DNA of 64,000 nucleotides from Marchantia polymorpha subsp. ruderalis. Its lineage: Eukaryota; Streptophyta; Marchantiopsida; Marchantiales; Marchantiaceae. The notes beneath the pieces are model-generated. The model saw only the letters and a list, made by a program, of their open reading frames with translations, was not told the origin of the DNA and did not search any database. The stretch's first letter is position 1, and the number at the start of each line of letters is the position of its first letter. Shown piece after piece: positions 63,413-64,000 of this stretch. The DNA lies in NCBI GenBank assembly GCA_037833965.1, contig AP031356.1, positions 4,672,501 through 4,736,500 of the forward strand, in the 5' to 3' direction. Made by a program: the position numbers and the translations under genes.

Positions 63413-64000
63413 ACTGTTTATACCTTAACTATATTATTACCTAAATAAACTTGTAACACAGTCATGATTACAATCGGACCAGCTGTCTAGGACTTGGATT
63501 TGCCTCTTATCTAATCACCAAAATATATAGCCATATAAACTACTCTTGTATATGGGATTCAATAATAAAGCTGACAGAATTTGACCAAACCAGAGCTGGA
63601 AGGTGATCATATCGGAGCAAAATCTTAGACATAAAACTTCACAATGTGTACATATTTAAAATGTATCTCGTACCTTTCAACTCTACAGGACATATCCTGA
63701 AACACCATAACAATAGAATATTTGGTGATGTACTTTCGGTGCTTAGGTATAGTTGAGGCATCTATCCAGTCACGTGCAAGGATGATACGGGAAAAAACTG
63801 AATGATAGAGAAGGTTGATCCTAGTGCGAGTGTTTTCTGCAAAAAGTCCCTAGCATTGGATCTAATAGAAGTTGAGGAACCAGAAAGTGAATATCTCGTG
63901 GTACTATAATGATGAGAAGACCTGGTCTAATGCACATGGAGTTGTTAGCAGTTAGATATATATAGATGTGTCCTCCCGCACTAAGCCATCAGGGAAGTGA
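63413..64000. other. Intergenic; possible upstream region of a gene beyond the window
   Basis: Base composition becomes more even. A CACGTG G-box core lies near 63771 and a TATATATAG run near 63957. Both could belong to the promoter of a rightward gene outside the window, but this is only a motif match. Confidence 0.2.

Noticed and set aside
1-64000. CRISPR arrays, bacterial operons or phage genes
   Set aside because: The window is eukaryotic, with spliceosomal introns and plant gene families; no spaced repeat array was seen.

Overview
This window is nuclear DNA from a land plant. Three genes can be read exon by exon, all with plant spliceosomal introns: a PP2A B'' regulatory subunit of the TONNEAU2/FASS type (minus strand, 20.2-25.6 kb), a leucine-rich-repeat receptor kinase of the FLS2/EFR/XA21 type (plus, 36.4-40.4 kb), and a RelA/SpoT homologue of the plastid stringent-response family (plus, 45.9-53.8 kb). 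Very AT-rich intergenic DNA, short introns and a Roco/TORNADO1-like fragment fit a bryophyte, most likely a moss. That placement is an inference; no marker in the window proves it.

Layout. 1-5.5 kb holds no gene I recognise, with one 174-codon open frame. 5.5-13.2 kb is a transposon graveyard: Copia remnants, a solo LTR-like repeat, and a minus-strand LINE split by a 1.5 kb Copia-like element that keeps both 225-bp LTRs and a near-perfect target duplication. 13.2-20.1 kb has mixed base composition, a 320-bp tandem duplication and no convincing gene. 20.2-26.6 kb is the TON2/FASS gene (12 coding exons, 481 residues, one GC-AG intron) plus an unidentified same-strand open frame upstream. 26.6-36 kb is mostly AT-rich and contains a Roco COR-domain pseudogene fragment. 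36.4-40.4 kb is the receptor kinase (2 exons, 26 LRRs, non-RD kinase). 40.5-45 kb is intergenic. 45.1-53.8 kb is the RSH gene with a GC-rich leader (18 coding exons, 1009 residues). 53.8-64 kb is intergenic, with fold-back repeats, adjacent perfect palindromes, a second LTR-like repeat and a second Copia fossil.

The three genes do unrelated jobs: division-plane and microtubule control, cell-surface perception, and (p)ppGpp metabolism in the plastid. Nothing suggests a cluster or shared operon-like control. I found no clearly new multi-gene system. The most unusual signal is a series of unrelated short inverted duplications (about 14 to 24-bp arms, loops of 0 to 16 nt) through the non-coding DNA, two of them adjacent perfect palindromes sharing a core. 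Exon coordinates were worked out by hand from splice sites and reading phase, and every junction keeps the frame.
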